Made by a program: the position numbers and the translations under genes. Shown here piece after piece: positions 61,801 to 64,000 of a stretch of DNA of 64,000 nucleotides (within the stretch, counting starts at the first letter, position 1; each line of letters begins with the position of its first letter). The notes under the pieces are model-generated. The model had not been told where the DNA came from. It saw only the letters and a program-made list of their open reading frames with translations, and ran no database searches. The DNA comes from CAZCCV01 sp964497515 (lineage in GTDB: Bacteria; Armatimonadota; UBA5829; DTLH01): assembly GCA_964497515.1 (NCBI GenBank), contig CAZCCV010000003.1:71251-135250 (forward strand), in the 5' to 3' direction.

Positions 61801-62043
61801 AGGTTGCGACCGATTCTGATGACAGCGTCTGCTGCGATGCTGGGAATGCTTCCGATAGCGCTTGGAATAGGGAAAGGTTCAGAGATACAGGCGCCGATGG
61901 CTACTGCAGTCATTGGAGGACTGCTTACATCGACGTTGCTGACTCTCTTTGTAGTTCCGATCGCCTACACGCTGTTAGACGACATAACGAAGAAATGGTA
62001 TAAACCTGAGCCAGTCGCGGTGGACGAGCCCAGGACAGATTAG
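58894..62043 (+). CDS. RND-family efflux pump (HAE1/AcrB type)
   Basis: 1049 residues, 12 membrane helices with two large periplasmic loops. Proton-relay Asp pair in LATGLIVDDAVVVLENIFRHIE (about 402-423), start MNIAKFAVSRPVAVTMQITALV, and end MLVGIVVKNGILLVDYTNTL. Exports drugs, detergents, or metabolites with proton influx, working with the fusion protein and an outer-membrane channel, evidence for a diderm cell. Regulated by the divergent MarR gene by context. Its stop codon overlaps the convergent hydG stop by 2 bp. Confidence 0.94.
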   Translation: MNIAKFAVSRPVAVTMQITALVLLGFICFTRLPVDLLPRVTLPSVSVTTDWPNVAPEEIEAQITRPIEQAVSSTPNLYQVTSSTTAGNSRVTVRFNWGTDIGQGAIDVMQRVERAKRRFPIDQTLQTPAVMKFDPNQMPILTVGFYGEKDPVKLRSLLDNQISPIIESADGVASATVSGGQPRSIMVNVDPIKLRAHNLALADVIRRLMQENINSPAGIARQSDTEYTIRSLGWLTSPDQIRSIPLAAPNGQIVTLGDVAKVEDTHQETRVYARMNGEPAAGIMITKQSDANTISTVKSVMERLERVKELYPHLEHKVAYNQASYVQRSVDDLKVNAIIGGVLAVLILLFFLRNLRSTLVVALAIPISIVSTFALVYLCGFTLNTMSLSGLALATGLIVDDAVVVLENIFRHIERDKLPAREAAIKGTNEIMSAVVASTWTVMVVFLPLMLIKGQSGQMFTQFALVVVFALAVSLLDAVTVVPMLANKLISSEAHVDTMENGHRHKRLSSRVFNRFGEWFDSLDHTYRNGLDWALNHRMLTIVGALIITGATFFLLPQLGREMMPQTDTGDMSVYIRLPPGTALSKTNAVMQQVEQILLKNPNVETAFASAGSTSATRGSGGSSQSSQGGVTIHLRDDRKQSTQEVIADLRKELSSIPGVRPQIRINDIVSMLMTGGMENVEIDIFGHDLVTLSKLSKDVMARVRDVPGLENVDVNWQESMPEIQWKVNREKAAQLGVTFSDIASTLNIATNGTIATYYQEEGFQYPIVVQLPEADRKTVEAMSNLIIKPSGSNGSDIVLRQVATPIYAFGPSQITRQDRQRFIAVTGTPQGRTVSEVQADVEKALAEMKMPAGYYWDWGTSQKRQAEEFSGMGLAIVLAICIIFMLLAAQFESLTHPLAILLSVPLAATGVILGLFLTGRSFGLTALIGVLMLVGIVVKNGILLVDYTNTLRRRGFKRNEAVLVASPTRLRPILMTASAAMLGMLPIALGIGKGSEIQAPMATAVIGGLLTSTLLTLFVVPIAYTLLDDITKKWYKPEPVAVDEPRTD

Positions 62044-63470
62044 AATCGCAGATCGCGTTCGCCGTTTCGAATCCGGGCAAGGAACTCTTCGGTCTTATGT
62101 CGCGCCTTTTCGTTGGGGATGGAGTCCAATTCCTTCGAGATTACTTGCGCACCGAGTTCACGGAGCTCACTATCGGCGTAGTCTTCAAGGTACTCCTGCA
62201 GAGTAAGTAGTGCATTGCCCTGACAGACGTTAGATATCTGACCCGTCTTAGCAAGGCGCATAAACCGGTCGCCTGTCCGCCCCTCACGATAGCACGCAGT
62301 GCAATAACTGGGGATGTATCCATCTTCCATCAGGTCTTTCAGCACTGCAGCCGGAGAGCGGTGGTCTTCCGTCACAAACTGCGGTTTAGATTCAGTCCCA
62401 AGCTTGTTCGAGAGCGCATATCCGCCGACTCCGGTACACGAACCAGCGCTGACCTGAGAAATCCCGAGCGCTATCACTTCATCCCGATAGCCAACGGGTT
62501 CTCTCGTCGACAGAATCATCCCTGTATACGGCACTGCAAGCCTGAGGACAGCGACTATCTTTTTGAAATCATCGTCAGAAACAATGTAAGGGAAGTCCGT
62601 TGCATCGACTCCGACAGCCTGCCTGATTCTCGGTACAGAGAGCGTGTGAGGGCCAACACCCATCGCAGCTTCCAAGTGTTCGGCGTGCATAAGCATCGCG
62701 ACCGTATCATACTTCCAATCGTAGAGCCCGTAGAGCACACCTAGTCCAACGTCATCGATTCCAGACTGCATAGCGCGGTCGTGCGCTTCGGTGTGCCATT
62801 CATAGTTTCGCTTCGGCCCAGCCGGATGAACCTTATGATACGTGGGTTTGTGGTAAGTCTCCTGGAAAAGAATATAAGTACCGATTCCGGCATCTTTCAG
62901 CTTCGTATAGTTTTCGACTGTTGTCCCAGCAATATTTACGTTGACTCGGCGGATAGCGCCGTTATCGAACTTCAGCTCATAGATAGTCTTGATGCAGTCC
63001 AAAACATAGTCGACAGGGCAGTTTATGGGGTCTTCACCAGTCTCAAGGGCGAGTCGCTTGTGTCCCATACTTTCGAGAACGCGAACCTCTTCGGCAAGTT
63101 CTTCCTGACTCAGCTTTCGGCGTGTAATGTCGTGCTCTGCATTGTATCCGCAGTATGTGCACCGATTTATACAGTAATCCGACAGATAGAGCGGAGCGAA
63201 CATAACGATTCGTTTTCCGTAAATGTGCTCCTTAATCTGCCGCGCCATTTTGAATATCCGGTCGAGTATTTCAGGAGAGTCCACTTCCAGCAGCACTGCT
63301 GCCTCACGGTGAGTAAGGCCAGTAAAAGTAGCTGCCTTATCGAGCAGTTCTTGCACGCGGACAGGGTCTTTGGATTCTGCTTTTGCCAGTTCCAGAGTAG
63401 CCGTTATCTCATCGTGAGATATGAATTCGTTTGCATCCATCGATTTCGGGTTGTATTTCACTTCTAACAT
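62040..63470 (-). CDS. hydG: [FeFe]-hydrogenase maturase HydG (2-iminoacetate synthase)
   Basis: 476 residues. Radical-SAM enzyme that cleaves tyrosine to CO, cyanide and p-cresol to build the H-cluster. The radical-SAM site C100-x3-C104-x2-C107 (CINRCTYCGYN) and the C-terminal dangler-cluster motif C390-x2-C393-x22-C416 (CTACYREG ... VCQGNA) are both complete; the latter sets HydG apart from ThiH. AAGGAGG lies 9 nt before ATG 63470, and the TM1266-type gene ends 1 bp upstream. hydE, hydF and the hydrogenase itself are outside the window. Confidence 0.96.
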   Translation of the reverse strand: MLEVKYNPKSMDANEFISHDEITATLELAKAESKDPVRVQELLDKAATFTGLTHREAAVLLEVDSPEILDRIFKMARQIKEHIYGKRIVMFAPLYLSDYCINRCTYCGYNAEHDITRRKLSQEELAEEVRVLESMGHKRLALETGEDPINCPVDYVLDCIKTIYELKFDNGAIRRVNVNIAGTTVENYTKLKDAGIGTYILFQETYHKPTYHKVHPAGPKRNYEWHTEAHDRAMQSGIDDVGLGVLYGLYDWKYDTVAMLMHAEHLEAAMGVGPHTLSVPRIRQAVGVDATDFPYIVSDDDFKKIVAVLRLAVPYTGMILSTREPVGYRDEVIALGISQVSAGSCTGVGGYALSNKLGTESKPQFVTEDHRSPAAVLKDLMEDGYIPSYCTACYREGRTGDRFMRLAKTGQISNVCQGNALLTLQEYLEDYADSELRELGAQVISKELDSIPNEKARHKTEEFLARIRNGERDLRF

Positions 63471-63471
63471 C

Positions 63472-63723
63472 TCACTTTGCCTCCTTCGCCAGCGCCGTTT
63501 TTACTGAGACTCCTCTAACTCGTCCGAGATTTCCCGTCAACGCACTAATCTCATCGGCTGCGCCATCGACTATCAGAGAAATGACCGATACTCCACGTTC
63601 ACGGTATGGGATTCCCATTCTGCCCACGATGACCTCTGAATAATCGTGCAGCACAGCATTGATCTCTTCCACTACAGCAGGGTTTTCTACGACAACCCCA
63701 ACTACTCCAAGTCGCTTCTGCAC
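63472..63723 (-). CDS. TM1266-family putative iron-only hydrogenase regulator
   Basis: 83 residues from GTG 63723, chosen because AGGAGG ends 5 nt upstream; the TTG at 63747 lies before that site. ACT-like small protein with RLGVVGVVVENPAVVEEIN, IVGRMGIPYRERGVSVISLIVDG and a glycine-rich end, the TM1266 pattern, which is commonly found with hyd genes and thought to be a metal or redox-responsive regulator. First gene of the operon with hydG. Confidence 0.88.
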   Translation of the reverse strand: MQKRLGVVGVVVENPAVVEEINAVLHDYSEVIVGRMGIPYRERGVSVISLIVDGAADEISALTGNLGRVRGVSVKTALAKEAK

Positions 63724-63754
63724 ACGCGCCTCCTGACAAGCACACAAACGGAAA

Positions 63755-63784
63755 AGCCCTCCCGCAGGATGACGCAGAAGGGCT
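63755..63784 (-). terminator. Intrinsic terminator in the hydG-operon leader
   Basis: 12-bp stem read on the minus strand, AGCCCTTCTGCG (63784-63773) with TGCGGGAGGGCT (63766-63755), including G-U pairs, 6-nt loop, then TTTTCC. It ends about 20 nt before the ribosome site of the first gene. Confidence 0.75.
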
Positions 63785-63897
63785 CGAAAAGTGCACTATG
63801 TTGGCACGCACTCGCGCGTCCTCCCGCTCGGGTTTTCAGTGCCTTACGGTCGGATACTGGTTCTAACCGACGACGAAAACTAGTCTCATCGCCCGTT
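63785..63897 (-). ncRNA. Structured leader of the hydG operon (candidate riboswitch or attenuator)
   Basis: About 110 nt between the start point and the terminator. Visible elements are GTCGG/CCGAC (stem around GGTT-AG-AACC), CCCGAGCGGG (short hairpin) and a GTGCGTGCC-AACATA-GTGCAC stretch. No leader peptide with repeated codons and no known riboswitch core was recognised. Confidence 0.5.
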
Positions 63898-63903
63898 ACC
63901 TTC

Positions 63904-63932
63904 ATTCTACCCACTTAAATGGGTATTGTCAA
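63904..63932 (-). promoter_or_regulatory. Promoter and palindromic operator of the hydG operon
   Basis: TTGACA (63932-63927), 17-bp spacer, TAGAAT (63909-63904). The spacer is filled by ACCCA-CTTAAA-TGGGT (63909-63924), so a repressor there would block the polymerase. Confidence 0.75.
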
Positions 63933-64000
63933 CATCAGCTTGTGGCTGGGTGCGTGTCAAAGTTACGGAAAAAGGGGAGGCTGAAAAAAGATTGGAATAC

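Noticed and set aside
63795..63812. TTGGCACGCACTCGCG on the plus strand
   Set aside because: CG instead of GC at the -12 position, and it lies in the hydG leader.
63702..63914. 70-codon frame through the hydG leader
   Set aside because: No good ribosome site, basic composition of a shadow frame, and the terminator lies inside it.
63974..64000. GGGGAGG followed by TTG 63992, perhaps a divergent gene start at the right edge
   Set aside because: Only three codons are inside the window, so it cannot be supported.
1..64000. CRISPR arrays, insertion sequences, prophage or attachment sites
   Set aside because: No spaced direct repeats, transposase or integrase motifs, or phage genes were seen.

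Overview
The window looks like a chromosomal segment of a diderm, strict or facultative anaerobe from the Terrabacteria side of the tree. Armatimonadota or a close neighbour is my best guess. This is inference: the nusA-infB-rbfA-truB-ribF-rpsO-pnp-M16-dapB-asd-RNase J order resembles the Bacillota order, while an RND efflux pump, a PEP-CTERM protein, two -24/-12 (sigma-54) promoters, an OB-like secreted protein and a DUF4091 protein point to an outer-membraned lineage. GTG and TTG starts are common, Shine-Dalgarno (SD) sites are usually strong, and at least two regulator mRNAs appear leaderless.

Layout. 1-3.3 kb: start of a Memo-family gene at the left edge, then a 740-bp control region and three secreted proteins (PEP-CTERM, unknown, OB-like). 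3.3-8.5 kb (minus): two S41 proteases (one apparently catalytically dead) with a polysaccharide deacetylase, then a nucleoid-associated protein and a 75-residue unknown. 8.75 kb: tRNA-Ser(GGA). 9-13 kb: an ICMT-like methyltransferase, a transporter remnant, a DUF4091 protein, HtrA. 13-17.5 kb: LysR regulator divergent from purA; an Rrf2 regulator with Hcp (nitrosative stress). 17.6-25.5 kb: the membrane half of complex I, nuoHIJKLMN, from a strong promoter. 25.6-29.9 kb (minus): a foldase-like lipoprotein, nadC, birA, apgM and a zinc-ribbon membrane protein in one run. 30-36 kb: a PilZ protein, a kinase of the aminoglycoside-phosphotransferase fold behind an apparent attenuator, pyruvate phosphate dikinase, and a C39 peptidase with a sigma-54 promoter. 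36.4-51.6 kb: translation, RNA-decay and lysine-pathway cluster. 51.6-56.7 kb: a beta-helix protein coupled to a NarL-type two-component pair, then a triple-PAS protein with an RsbT-like ATPase. 56.7-62 kb: MarR, membrane-fusion protein and RND pump. 62-64 kb (minus): hydG and a TM1266-family gene of [FeFe]-hydrogenase maturation, behind a promoter, a palindrome and a leader ending in an intrinsic terminator.

Physiology. HydG, Hcp, pyruvate phosphate dikinase and ApgM fit a fermentative or anaerobic life with reversible glycolysis; NuoH-N shows a proton-pumping complex whose peripheral arm must be encoded elsewhere. The most unusual items are the hydG leader, the sigma-54 promoters of the PEP-CTERM and C39 genes, the S41 pseudoprotease beside an active paralogue, the attenuator-like start of the phosphotransferase gene, and the leaderless regulators with palindromes at their promoters.
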